Assembly: GCA_021817785.1 (NCBI GenBank)
Contig: JAKAFY010000010.1
Location: 1-52,766 of the forward strand
Source of the DNA: a bacterium
GTDB taxonomy: Bacteria; Patescibacteriota; Microgenomatia; UBA10105; UBA927
Length of the DNA: 52,766 nucleotides
Direction: 5' to 3'
Part shown: positions 34,697-43,900 of the stretch, in pieces
How the letters are laid out: each line of letters begins with the position of its first letter
Numbering within the stretch: position 1 is the stretch's first letter
Made by a program: the position numbers and the translations under genes
Notes under the pieces: model-generated
Told to the model about the DNA's origin: nothing
What the model saw: the letters and a program-made list of their open reading frames with translations, nothing else
Database searches by the model: none

Positions 34697-36437
34697 TCTC
34701 GTGTACTAATTGGGCGATGAACTCGCTTACGCTCATCGCGGTAAGCTTATCCCCGCCCCGTTTTCGAACGGAAATCGTTTTATGTTCGATTTCTCTATCT
34801 CCGATTATAGCCAGAAACGGCACTTTTTGCAACACATGATCTCGTACTTTTGCCTGCATCGGTTCACTTCTGTGGTCTGACTCGACGCGGATCCCGTGAT
34901 TGCGAAGCTCGGCAACGACCGTCTGGGCGGCGTCGTTATGCCGCTCGGCTATCGGGATGACGACTACCTGGATGGGCGCAAGCCACAACGGGAATGCCCC
35001 GCCATAATGCTCGATCAGAAACGCCATCGTGCGTTCCAGCGCACCCATGCTGGCCCGATGGATGACGACCGGCTGTTTTTCCGTGCCGTCGGCGTCGATA
35101 TACCGAAGATCGAATCGTTTGGGCATGACGAAATCATACTGTACGGTAAATGCAGTCTCTTCCTTGCCCGACACATTTTTCATCTGCACATCAATTTTCG
35201 GGCCGTAAAACGCCGCCTCGTTGGCAGCTTCAAAAAATGGTGCGTTGCTTTCGACCAACACATCCCGGAGTATGCCCTCGGCTTTGTCCCAGGCGGCATC
35301 GTCTTTGTAGTATTTTTTGTTGTCCCCGCGGTCACCAAGCGACAGACGATACCGGTAGTCCTTGCCTTTGACCAGCCCAAACGACGTGTTGACGTAGTCG
35401 ATAAGGTCGAGAACTCCCAGCACTTCTTTTTTGGCGTGTTCCGGAGCGGTTACGATATGGGCGTCCGTCAGGGTAAACATGCGTACCCGCATAAGGCCCG
35501 TCAATTCCCCGCTTTTTTCATACCGGAACTGCGGCGATATTTCCGCAAGCCTGAGCGGCAAATCCCGGTAACTCCTGGGCTGTGACTTGTACATCATAAA
35601 ATGATGCGGGCACGTCATGGGGCGCAATATGAGTTCGTCGTCATCTACTTTCATCGGCGGATACATCGTATCTTTGTAGTACGGGTAGTGTCCGCTGGTG
35701 CGGTAGAGATCGACTTTCGCGAGCGGAGGGGTGACCACGTGTTGGTATCCGCGCCTAAGCTCTTCGTCCACGATAAACCGTTCAAGCGTCCGGCGGATGG
35801 TGGCACCTTTCGCCGTAAGCATCGGCAGTCCCTGACCGACCAAATCGGAAAACACGAAAAGCCCTAATTCTTTGCCGAGTTTTCTGTGATCCCGTTTTTT
35901 TGCTTCCTCGAGATTGTGCAGATGTTCTTCTAATTCCTTGGCTTTCGGGAAACACGTGCCATAGATCCTCGTGAGCATTTTGTTTTTCTCGCTTCCGCGC
36001 CAATAGGCGCCCGCGATCGAGAGCAACTTAAAGTGTTTGAGGTCGTTATTGGGATGCGGACAATGCCCGCCACGACACAGATCGCTATACATACCTGACT
36101 GATAAAACGTCAGATTTTGACCTTCGGACGCAAATTCTTCGATAAGTTCCTGTTTGTATGGGTTGTCCTGGTAGGCAAAGAGTGCTTCTTTTTTGGATAC
36201 TTCATGCCGCTCAAAACCTTTCCATGTCTTTACGAGTTCGTGCATTTTCGCTTCGATCGCGGGGAAATCCGATTCGGATACTTTCGTGTCGCCGAAATCG
36301 AAGTCATAATAAAATCCGTCTTCGATGGCCGGCCCGATCGTCCGTTTGGCATGGGGCCAAAGCTCCATCACGGCCGCGGCAAGCAAATGCGCGCAGGAAT
36401 GGCGTAAATTATCCAAGTGAACATGTTCTGTATCCAT
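34677..36437 (-). CDS. thrS: Threonyl-tRNA synthetase lacking the TGS domain
   Basis: Class II synthetase. Starts directly at the N2 editing domain, with HSCAH zinc/editing motif; GHCPH is also present. Catalytic core includes MTCPHHFMMYKSQPRSYRDLPLRLAE and RYEKSGELTGLMRVRMF; the C-terminal anticodon domain starts near PIQVVVIPIAERH. 586 residues; the N-terminal TGS (N1) of ~60 residues is absent. Ribosome site GGAAGGGAG about 7 nt before the ATG. Preceded by a T-box-like leader. Confidence 0.96.
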   Translation of the reverse strand: MDTEHVHLDNLRHSCAHLLAAAVMELWPHAKRTIGPAIEDGFYYDFDFGDTKVSESDFPAIEAKMHELVKTWKGFERHEVSKKEALFAYQDNPYKQELIEEFASEGQNLTFYQSGMYSDLCRGGHCPHPNNDLKHFKLLSIAGAYWRGSEKNKMLTRIYGTCFPKAKELEEHLHNLEEAKKRDHRKLGKELGLFVFSDLVGQGLPMLTAKGATIRRTLERFIVDEELRRGYQHVVTPPLAKVDLYRTSGHYPYYKDTMYPPMKVDDDELILRPMTCPHHFMMYKSQPRSYRDLPLRLAEISPQFRYEKSGELTGLMRVRMFTLTDAHIVTAPEHAKKEVLGVLDLIDYVNTSFGLVKGKDYRYRLSLGDRGDNKKYYKDDAAWDKAEGILRDVLVESNAPFFEAANEAAFYGPKIDVQMKNVSGKEETAFTVQYDFVMPKRFDLRYIDADGTEKQPVVIHRASMGALERTMAFLIEHYGGAFPLWLAPIQVVVIPIAERHNDAAQTVVAELRNHGIRVESDHRSEPMQAKVRDHVLQKVPFLAIIGDREIEHKTISVRKRGGDKLTAMSVSEFIAQLVHEIEQKAH

Positions 36438-36501
36438 ATATATACTCCCTTCCGCCGTAAGGACTGTCCTTCGGAAGGACTGTCCCTGAGGCTAAGCCAA
36501 C

Positions 36502-36653
36502 AAAAAAGTCACCTTCTGTTGGAGCCCGCTTTTCGGCGGACGGTTCCATCCAACTACAGTGACTTCATTTCTCTCGTTACACGGAGAGTCGCGCTTCTCT
36601 TTGAGGTTGGTTAGATCTCATGCCTGGCCACTCATTGTAGCCAATCGAGGAGT
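36502..36653 (-). ncRNA. T-box-like leader of thrS
   Basis: About 150-nt leader. A contiguous fold has exact T-box antiterminator geometry: helix GTTGGA/TCCAAC, 7-nt bulge TGGAACC (36542-36548), helix GTCCGC/GCGGGC with CGAAAA loop. The bulge A would pair with a U discriminator, usual for many tRNA-Thr. An outer stem AGTCAC/GTGACT followed by six T makes a terminator (36502-36564). Upstream is a small hairpin TGAG-ATCTAACCAAC-CTCA with ACC (a Thr codon) in its loop. Stem I is much shorter than standard, and the antiterminator is nested within the terminator, so the mechanism may differ. Confidence 0.65.
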
Positions 36654-36659
36654 ATATGT

Positions 36660-36687
36660 ATTCTATCTTTTTTAGTAGCATTGTCAA
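36660..36687 (-). promoter_or_regulatory. Promoter of thrS leader
   Basis: TTGACA (36682-36687), 16-bp spacer, TAGAAT (36660-36665) on the minus strand. Predicted start about 36653. Confidence 0.7.
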
Positions 36688-36689
36688 CC

Positions 36690-36911
36690 CTAGTGTAATG
36701 CTCTGATAAAATCATCAATTCGAATTTCGGCGCGTTTGATTTGAGCTTTTAGAAGAAACGGTGCTACCTCTTTGTGGAGAGGTATAGACAGAGTCGGTGC
36801 TCCAGGTTTTTGTAGAATCGCGTGGTCACCCGATGTATGAACATGTGTGTATCCGAATTTTATAAATACGTTAACAGCTTTCTTACCGGAGATATTGGTA
36901 AGTTTAGGCAT
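36690..36911 (-). CDS. hicA: HicA-type mRNA interferase toxin
   Basis: 73 residues with the HicA double-stranded-RBD-like fold signature: MPKLTNISGKKAVNVFIKFGY, SGDHAIL with the catalytic His, SIPLHKEVAPFLLKAQIKRAEI. It overlaps hicB by 8 nt and follows it, an antitoxin-first order. It cleaves mRNA when not bound by HicB (family knowledge). Confidence 0.88.
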   Translation of the reverse strand: MPKLTNISGKKAVNVFIKFGYTHVHTSGDHAILQKPGAPTLSIPLHKEVAPFLLKAQIKRAEIRIDDFIRALH

Positions 36912-37143
36912 ATGCCAACGGCATGGGAGATTCTACGCTTCGTCGGAAGAAATCAGAATTTTTATCCGGTTTAACGATAGCCTTCATGTATGCCTTTATA
37001 GCTTTATCCGCGTTTGTCAGTGCTTCCTCTTTCGTTTTGCCCTGCGACATGCAGCCATACAAATTCACCACGTCAGCAACATATCCCTTGTAGGATTTGT
37101 CGTAGGTTAATTCGATGAGGTAATCCAATTTGCGTACTTTCAT
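36904..37143 (-). CDS. hicB: HicB-type antitoxin
   Basis: 79 residues. YLIELTYDKSYKGYVADVVNL and YGCMSQGKTKEEALTNADKAIKAYM are the partially degraded RNase H-like fold of HicB. There is no evident DNA-binding domain, so autoregulation would have to come from elsewhere. An extended -10 TGtTACAAT (hexamer 37150-37155) ends 6 nt before the ATG. Confidence 0.88.
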   Translation of the reverse strand: MKVRKLDYLIELTYDKSYKGYVADVVNLYGCMSQGKTKEEALTNADKAIKAYMKAIVKPDKNSDFFRRSVESPMPLAYA

Positions 37144-37149
37144 ACCTCT

Positions 37150-37155
37150 ATTGTA
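37150..37155 (-). promoter_or_regulatory. Predicted -10 of hicBA promoter
   Basis: Extended -10 TGtTACAAT, 6 nt from the hicB ATG; weak -35. Confidence 0.45.
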
Positions 37156-37166
37156 ACATACGCAGT

Positions 37167-37985
37167 CTAGCTGAATTTCATGATCATGCCGCTTTTTTGG
37201 GCCTTACGGTAACTATAGGAAAAGAATTTCATACCCAGTATGAGATATAATATATCGAGTCCGAACGCGATGCCGAGACCCGCAAAGTCGAGGTGATGAG
37301 ATTGGATGCCCAGGCGCATACCCTCAAAAATATAACTCGTCGGTAATGCCCTGGAGACTGTCTGCATCCAGGTGGGCAATGCACTTACCGGATAGTAAAC
37401 GGCTGAAAATGGCATAATCGCAAGCGTCAGCGTCCAAGCAAACACCTGTACCCGGTACCCAAACTGCATAATAAGGCCATTGATGATAAATCCCAGGCTC
37501 CATCCCGCCATCATGAGTACTATCGCAAAGGGAATAAGTATCCAGCCAAACGAAAATATATTAAAGCTAAATATAAGCCACGCAAGCAAAAACATCCAAA
37601 TAAACGATAATAATAACTTGATAGATGCCAAACATATGGTCGCGACACTGAATTCCCATATCGTCAGCGGGGCGGTAAACATGTTCAGGATATTCCGGTC
37701 CCAGGCTTCCTGAAGCAGGGTGATGCCCATATCTTCCTGTGAACGCACGACAAGTGTCCAAAGGAGCAGTCCTCCAAGAAACATGTTTACAAAAAATGTA
37801 CTGCCTCCCATACGCGATTGCAGATACACAGTGACAAATCCCCAGATAAGGAGATTTATTGTGGGCCACCAAAACGCATCCGCCAGCCGCTCCAAGCTCC
37901 TGGGCCAGGACATAAGATGCCGGGCGATGAGTGCATTGACTCTATGAATATTAATGATCACGGGCCTCCTCGATAAAATAATCAT
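37167..37985 (-). CDS. ABC-2 type transporter permease
   Basis: 272 residues with about six TM segments and a conserved VYYPVSALPTWMQTVSRALPTSYIFEGMR segment typical of ABC-2 exporters (DrrB/NodJ class). The start overlaps the ATPase gene by 35 nt. Works with the upstream ATPase; substrate unknown. Confidence 0.88.
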   Translation of the reverse strand: MIILSRRPVIINIHRVNALIARHLMSWPRSLERLADAFWWPTINLLIWGFVTVYLQSRMGGSTFFVNMFLGGLLLWTLVVRSQEDMGITLLQEAWDRNILNMFTAPLTIWEFSVATICLASIKLLLSFIWMFLLAWLIFSFNIFSFGWILIPFAIVLMMAGWSLGFIINGLIMQFGYRVQVFAWTLTLAIMPFSAVYYPVSALPTWMQTVSRALPTSYIFEGMRLGIQSHHLDFAGLGIAFGLDILYLILGMKFFSYSYRKAQKSGMIMKFS

Positions 37986-38865
37986 TGAGTGTAGGTTTTT
38001 CTATGGATATTTCGGTATATTCCGCGCCGATGTCAGATAGCTCTGTCAGTAATTTCGCGACGTCATGTTCTTTAACCTCAATAATGACAAACCGGTCATT
38101 GGCGGACACGGGGAGTTTATGCGTTGTACAGTACGCGATGGTCCGCTTCTGCCCGTCTTTCATCATGAGGTGTACCTTGGTAGACTTCAGTTTCTTTGTG
38201 AGTCCCTCGGGGGTATCTTCGGCAATTATACTGCCATGATTCATAAATATAACGCGGTCACAGAGTTCTTCAATCTCCGCCATGTTGTGGGAAGTCAGAA
38301 GCATCGTGGTTTGGTATTCTTTGCGCGATGATTTAATAAATTGCCGCACGCGATCCGCTATATCCGGATCCAGTGAACTCGTCGGTTCGTCGAGAAGCGC
38401 TAGTTTCGGCTGATTGATAAACGCCTTCGCAAGATTCAGACGTGCGACATTTCCCGATGATAAATCTCCCGCAAGCATGTTACGTATATCGGTGAGCTGA
38501 AATGTTTCAAGCATTTCTTCAACTTTCTTTTTTGCATCAGGCACTTCATACATGAGTGCAAATACATAGAGATGTTCCCACGCAGTTAAACGCCAGGGAG
38601 CCCGTACGTAGGCAGAAGAATAATTAATTTGTGTAAGTATGTCCTCCCGGTGCTTGGCAAAATCCATGTCAAACATGCGGATAGTGCCGGATGTCGGGGT
38701 GATGATGCCGAGCATCATGGCGAGCGTCGTCGTTTTGCCGGCGCCGTTGGGACCCAACAACCCGACGATCTCCCCCTCCCGTATGGAAAAGGAAATGCCG
38801 TTCACTGCGGAAAACGCGCCGAAGGTCTTGGTAAGATTTCGGACGTCTACAATCGTCTGTGTCAT
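37951..38865 (-). CDS. ABC transporter ATP-binding protein
   Basis: Walker A GLLGPNGAGKTTT, Q-loop, signature DLSSGNVARLNLAKA (LSSGN instead of LSGGQ), Walker B LALLDEPTSSLDP, H-loop LTSHNM. 304 residues with a C-terminal extension typical of DrrA-type exporters. Start MTQTIVDVRNLTKTF at 38865; TATACT (38875-38880) ends 9 nt upstream. Partner of the ABC-2 permease. Confidence 0.92.
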   Translation of the reverse strand: MTQTIVDVRNLTKTFGAFSAVNGISFSIREGEIVGLLGPNGAGKTTTLAMMLGIITPTSGTIRMFDMDFAKHREDILTQINYSSAYVRAPWRLTAWEHLYVFALMYEVPDAKKKVEEMLETFQLTDIRNMLAGDLSSGNVARLNLAKAFINQPKLALLDEPTSSLDPDIADRVRQFIKSSRKEYQTTMLLTSHNMAEIEELCDRVIFMNHGSIIAEDTPEGLTKKLKSTKVHLMMKDGQKRTIAYCTTHKLPVSANDRFVIIEVKEHDVAKLLTELSDIGAEYTEISIEKPTLNDYFIEEARDH

Positions 38866-38874
38866 GGATAACTC

Positions 38875-38880
38875 AGTATA
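38875..38880 (-). promoter_or_regulatory. Predicted -10 of ABC exporter promoter
   Basis: TATACT, 9 nt before the ATG; weak -35. Leaderless spacing. Confidence 0.45.
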
Positions 38881-38911
38881 CCGCGTTTTCTTTGGGGCGA
38901 GAAGATTGCGT

Positions 38912-39436
38912 TTAGGACACCAGAAAGGTGTAAATGTGGTGTCTGGAATCACTGCGGACCGCTTTCCAGTTCGGAAAAATAAAACTATTGGATACGACCA
39001 GGGAGCCTGGTTTCAGTTCCTTGCCGAGTTTATGCGAAAATTCCTCCATACGCCACGGGATAAGGTACACAAATACGAGGTTGGCGGCCGATACGTCGGC
39101 GCGCCAGAGATCCCCCCACACGACCGTGATCTTGCCCCGGTAGGGCGAAAAGAATGCGCGGATCCTGGTATACCATACCAAATACGGATTAATCTCTATT
39201 CCCACTGCCCTGGCGCCTTTTGCCGCTGCCGCAAACAGTACCCTACCGTCTCCTGAACCCACGTCATAGACGGTCATGCCGGGTTTGATGCACGCTTCCT
39301 TGATCATGGCATCGACTGCCGTAGTCGATGACGGTACAAACGGCCCGCCGGTAAAAAACGCGATGCATAAAAATATGATAAATGCACCAAACAGAAGTTC
39401 GAGCAATGTAATCAGGATAAAGAGAAGAAGCGGCAT
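38912..39436 (-). CDS. Membrane-anchored class I SAM methyltransferase
   Basis: N-terminal TM (LLLFILITLLELLFGAFIIFL), then a methyltransferase core: VYDVGSGDGRVLFAAA (motif I), AVGIEINPYLV (post-I), VVWGDLWRADVSAANLVFVYL, LKPGSLVVSNS. 174 residues. Similar proteins with one TM are common in small genomes; substrate unknown. It follows the sortase by 9 nt. Confidence 0.82.
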   Translation of the reverse strand: MPLLLFILITLLELLFGAFIIFLCIAFFTGGPFVPSSTTAVDAMIKEACIKPGMTVYDVGSGDGRVLFAAAAKGARAVGIEINPYLVWYTRIRAFFSPYRGKITVVWGDLWRADVSAANLVFVYLIPWRMEEFSHKLGKELKPGSLVVSNSFIFPNWKAVRSDSRHHIYTFLVS

Positions 39437-39445
39437 ACCAAAATT

Positions 39446-40081
39446 TTATTTGATGCGCTCGGCAATAACAAGCAGCCGTTCATAACTGGTGCCCGGCGGC
39501 CAGCACGTCATCAGGGTGACGGTTTCTTCACCAACATTATTTTCCGTAAGGAAGCGGACGTCCGTCGGTTTTACCGTATACGTGGCGGTCACGGCATACA
39601 GATATCGCTCATTGTGATAATACACGATGATGCGGTCGTCTTTTTCCATCTTGGTTAAGAGGTAAAAAACCGAATTATACCGGGATGCCTCATAGAAATT
39701 TACCGATGAATGGGAAAACAAAAATATATTGCCTCCCTTGCCCGGTATGCCGGTGCCGCGGGCTTGGGCGACTCCTTTGGTCAGGGCGCGCTGATACGCG
39801 ATCGGATCAAACGGGTTTACATCGGCTATAACGTGCGCATTTGCGCCGATTTTCGGGATGACGATGCCGTACGTGCGGTCAACAGGCTCGATCGGACGCT
39901 GCTTTGTACTGTTGTTTGGGACGATATGTTTCAGATCGTAGCCCAGTTCGACCAAAAGAACGGGCCAAAATGTAGATGCCGCAATGTACACGCCGATAGC
40001 CATGAAGACAAGTCCGATGGCGGCAATGGGAGACGTTGTATTACGCTTCGGTTTGGTTTTTGCGGCGCGTCCAGATGGCAT
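39446..40081 (-). CDS. Sortase transpeptidase
   Basis: Membrane-anchored cysteine transpeptidase that attaches LPxTG proteins to peptidoglycan. Start taken as MPSGRAAKTKPKRN (40081), then a TM (IAAIGLVFMAIGVYIAA). Catalytic residues: His in LFSHSSVNF, Cys in TLMTCWPPGTSYERLLV, Arg in that same ERL segment. 211 residues. Class cannot be fixed; the TLMTCWP form resembles class D/E-like enzymes. It sits in the same unit as an LPATG protein. Confidence 0.9.
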   Translation of the reverse strand: MPSGRAAKTKPKRNTTSPIAAIGLVFMAIGVYIAASTFWPVLLVELGYDLKHIVPNNSTKQRPIEPVDRTYGIVIPKIGANAHVIADVNPFDPIAYQRALTKGVAQARGTGIPGKGGNIFLFSHSSVNFYEASRYNSVFYLLTKMEKDDRIIVYYHNERYLYAVTATYTVKPTDVRFLTENNVGEETVTLMTCWPPGTSYERLLVIAERIK

Positions 40082-40994
40082 AGAGAAGAGCTCCCACGAG
40101 AAGTATACCACCACCGATAAGCATATTGCGCACGGTTGTGCCGGGTTTAACCGTAGGTTTTACCGTGACCGTCTCCGCGCTGGGAGACGATAATCCTTCT
40201 ACCTGTCCGCCTTCTCCCGAAGATCCCGTAGAGCCGTTCGTTGCGCCCAGGACATTGCCGTTGGTGGAAGAAACGGGGATGGCTCCTTGCGCCGGTTGGC
40301 CGGTCGGATTGATGACCGTGAGTGAGTTTACGTCGTCCCCAATAAGGGCGGAACCGTTTCCTGCATTATCGAAGGCGCGGACCGCATAATAATATGTTTT
40401 GTTGCAGTCGGGAGCGGTGTCGGTGACGTCGTGGATTTCATTGCTTCCTGCAAATACTGTTTGGGTGCGGGATCCGCTGTCGGCGGTAAACGGCACGCTG
40501 TCCGAACGGTATATTTCCACTTTCACGGTCTTGCCGCTGTCGTCTGCGGTTTTGAAATGTATGCCGTATTGGCAGCTGCCGATACGCGTTTTGTTGTAGT
40601 CCCGCACGTCTCCCGGACCACTGGTGTTGTAGGTTACAGTAACGGTTTCCTCCGCATGATCGCCTCCGGCATCTGCCGTGACTTTAAACGCGTATGTCCC
40701 GTTGGTAGTTACGATACTCGAACCCGTAGAACACACGCCGCTGTTGCCGCCGTCTGCGAGCGTCTGATCGGTTCCCATTTGGGTAAATGAGCCTTCTCCT
40801 GGCGCTTGTTTCAAGCATTTTACAGTGATCGTGCGCCCCAACAGATCCAGGGAAACGAAATGAATCGGGAAATCATTCTGGTTTGTAGGGGTTTTCGGCT
40901 GTTCCACCCGTACGCTCACATTGGCCGCATATACCGGCGCGCTGAATGCAAGTGCCGCGAATATACTGATAATAAATGTCGCTAATTTACGCAT
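40041..40994 (-). CDS. Exported C-terminally anchored protein with Ig/Fn3-like domains
   Basis: Signal peptide MRKLATFIISIFAALAFSAPVYA, two beta-sandwich-like domains each with two Cys, a Gly/Ser-rich linker, a C-terminal TM (MLIGGGILLVGALLYAIW) and a basic tail. No LPxTG before the TM, so probably membrane-anchored. Start at 40994 after GGAGGT, overlapping the giant gene's stop by 8 nt; the track's 41180 is too far upstream. Likely an accessory of the LPATG protein/sortase unit. Confidence 0.78.
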   Translation of the reverse strand: MRKLATFIISIFAALAFSAPVYAANVSVRVEQPKTPTNQNDFPIHFVSLDLLGRTITVKCLKQAPGEGSFTQMGTDQTLADGGNSGVCSTGSSIVTTNGTYAFKVTADAGGDHAEETVTVTYNTSGPGDVRDYNKTRIGSCQYGIHFKTADDSGKTVKVEIYRSDSVPFTADSGSRTQTVFAGSNEIHDVTDTAPDCNKTYYYAVRAFDNAGNGSALIGDDVNSLTVINPTGQPAQGAIPVSSTNGNVLGATNGSTGSSGEGGQVEGLSSPSAETVTVKPTVKPGTTVRNMLIGGGILLVGALLYAIWTRRKNQTEA

Positions 40995-43900
40995 GGTACC
41001 TCCGTCCGATGAAAACACATCCCAGTCCTGTGATAAAGAGAAGTCCGGCAAGAGCCAGCCACAGTTCATTGGCTCCCGTCGCTGGAAGTTCTGTCGACGC
41101 ACCCAATACTTCTCCTTCATGTTTGTTGAGTGTGCCGCCGTTTTGCTGTTCTTTGACGACATTGACGCTCGTGCCTGCATACGTGTCGCTTACGAAGCCG
41201 GGCTCTACGGCATTTGCCGTGACGCTCATGGCATCGCCGCTGGTGCAGGATGCTTCGGACTTACATCCATACGCTAACGCCAGATCTTTGTACAGGCCCG
41301 GTTTCTGATCCGCACTGATGTCGGCAATATACGTAAGCGTGACCGTTTCTCCGATAGCCATGGTTCCCAAGCTCCAGATGCCCGGAGAGGCGTAGATGTG
41401 GGTGAGTGCTCCGGCAAGGGCGCCTCGCACCGAAGAGACCGCGGAAGCGGATCCTGCGCGGTAGGTGAACCCTTTGGACGGCAGATCCACGACCTGCACG
41501 TTATATGCAGCGCTTTGGGTGGCCGTCACGGTCAAAGTAAACGTCACATTGCCGCCCGGAGACTGGTCACCTACGGCATTGTTTGTCTTCGTGATGGTCA
41601 GGATCGGGTTTTGTATTTTGTTGCATAGCGTAATTTCCGTCGTTTCGCCGTAGCTTACGTCCAGATTGGTCGGAAGGGTTGTGTATTCCGGATCGTTGCA
41701 GCTGAAATCACTTCCCTCGTAGTCGGGATTTCCGTAAAACCAGCCGGTAAAGGTATAGCCGTCTTTATGGCTTTCGTACACGTTGTAGCTGCCGGTTCCG
41801 AGTGTCTGCCCCTCGCCCATCGTGTACGGCACTGTCTCGCCGTCGGTTCCCCAGGTAAAGTCCGTAGAGTCAAAGGTGCTGTAGTCTCCGGTTCCCGTCG
41901 TATCCTGCAGCTTGTGTACCGTAAGGACTCCGGTGTCACGCGCGTTACACAGGGTGTAGTCTGATGCCCCATCCGGTCCGACGTTTACGGAAATCGGCAA
42001 CGTACTATATTGCTCACCCTTGGGAAGATTGGTGCAGCTATACTGCTCATCCGAATTTGTGGGATACCAGCCGACGAAATGATATCCGGACGGACTGTTT
42101 TCGGAAACGCTATGCTGGCCAGGAACTACGCTACTGTCGGTAGAGCCCATCGCATAGGAGCCATTTCCATCCAGAGTCCAGGTAAATGCACCCGGATCTG
42201 CGGATACAAATGTTCCGTTTCCGGTAAGGTCGACGCTTTTGTGTACCGTAATGGAACCGAAGTGCTGACTATTGGTACACGTTACATTGAGCGTTTCGCC
42301 GCTTGCTACCGATACCGTGGCTCCGGAGAACGTATCTCCTGCCGTGCCGGCATCACATCCTATGAAGTCATAGTGATCGTTTGTGGTTTCCGAAATGCTG
42401 TGTACACCGGGGGTGACTTCATAATCATGTGATTGCCCGTCCGTAAGGGATGCGCTATCCGTGCTGCCGCTGACGCTAAACGAAAACGACGTAGAGGTGT
42501 CGGTGGTCGGTTCCCCATACGGGTCAACGACGTCTTTGGTGACCACGATGTGTGCATTTTTATAGTTACCGATATAACAATTAATCGTGGATCCGGCCGT
42601 AACGTCTACAAGATACCCGTTTCCATCGTAGCCGACTTGAGTATCTCCGTTATAGCAGCGGATGTTGGATTGGATCCATCCGGTTTTAAGCTGTTCGGAC
42701 AATGAATATTCATCCGGTACCACGTTGGTAAACGTGGTGGTGCCATCGGTACCCGTCGTCTGCGTGGTAACCCCCAAGGTTATATCCCACCCGCTTAATC
42801 CGGTCTCCGCGTAATTCATGCCGCCGTCGGCATTGGAATCTTCGTATTTTGTGACGATGACGGTGGCAAGCTTTGTGTTATCAAAGGTACACGTCACGGT
42901 ACTGCCGTAGGTCACATGTATGGCAGATGGCGTATTATCCCCGGTGCACGTTGCGCCGGTGAGGTCCCATCCATTGAGCGCCGTTTCGGATACGCTGTAG
43001 GTGCCGGTAGGTACATCATCAAATTGCTGTGAGCCTGTGTTTTCTGATGTCGTGATCGCAAAACTGGCAGGTACCGTGCCACCCCCCGTTGTGGTGAAGT
43101 CAAACGTAGCGTCGCCTCCGGTAGTATGTTTCACAATTTTGAGTGTTCCGGTGTCCCGCGTATTGGTAAACGTGCAGGATTGTCCTGCCGTCGTGACGGT
43201 AACATCTGAGGGGTTTGCATCGCTACAATCGCCAGTTGCGGACGTCCAGTGATAGTCGGTAGGTACGGTTTCGGAAACCGAGTAGCTACCGGTCGGAAGA
43301 TTCGTAAACGTAACGTCACCTTTTGCATCCGTAGATCCGCTGGCAGTGCTGGTGCCGGAAATACCAAATGCCACGTTGCTCATCGGATTGCCGAGCTGGT
43401 CTACCTTATGGATCGTGAGGCTGCCCACATTGCGGTGATTCGTAAAGGTACAGGTGGTTCCCACTGATCCGTTAGGGATGGTGACTGATCCGGAGCTGCC
43501 ATCGGTATTATCCGTACAGTCCGTGCCGGTAACGCTATACAGGGTATAGTTGGATCCGTGAATACCACTTTCGGTAATGGTATGGGCAACATTGGTCGTG
43601 ACTTGTCCAAAATCTACGTTGCCATTGACGTCCGCCGCAACAGCATCGGCCCCATCCAAACTGAAACTCCAGTCAGTTAACGGCGACTTATCATCGACCA
43701 CCTTCACCACGTTCAGGTCCGCCGTATTTCTCGTGTTTGTTATGGTGCAGGTGCCTCCCTGCTTGGTGACTGTAAGTGCGACAACATCATTGGTTAATGA
43801 ACAGGCTCCAGATGCGGATGTAAGTGTGTAATTATCCGGTCCGGACTCGGTAACGGTATAGCTTCCTGTATCATACGTTTTGGTATCACCGCTGACAGCA

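Noticed and set aside
36629-36640. GGCTACAATGA in the thrS leader as a second promoter, also seen at 26557
   Set aside because: No -35 at 17 bp and it lies within the leader; the match to the PBP promoter is probably chance.
38912-39436. Membrane methyltransferase as part of the sortase system
   Set aside because: Adjacency only; no known role of such enzymes in sorting, so no functional link is claimed.
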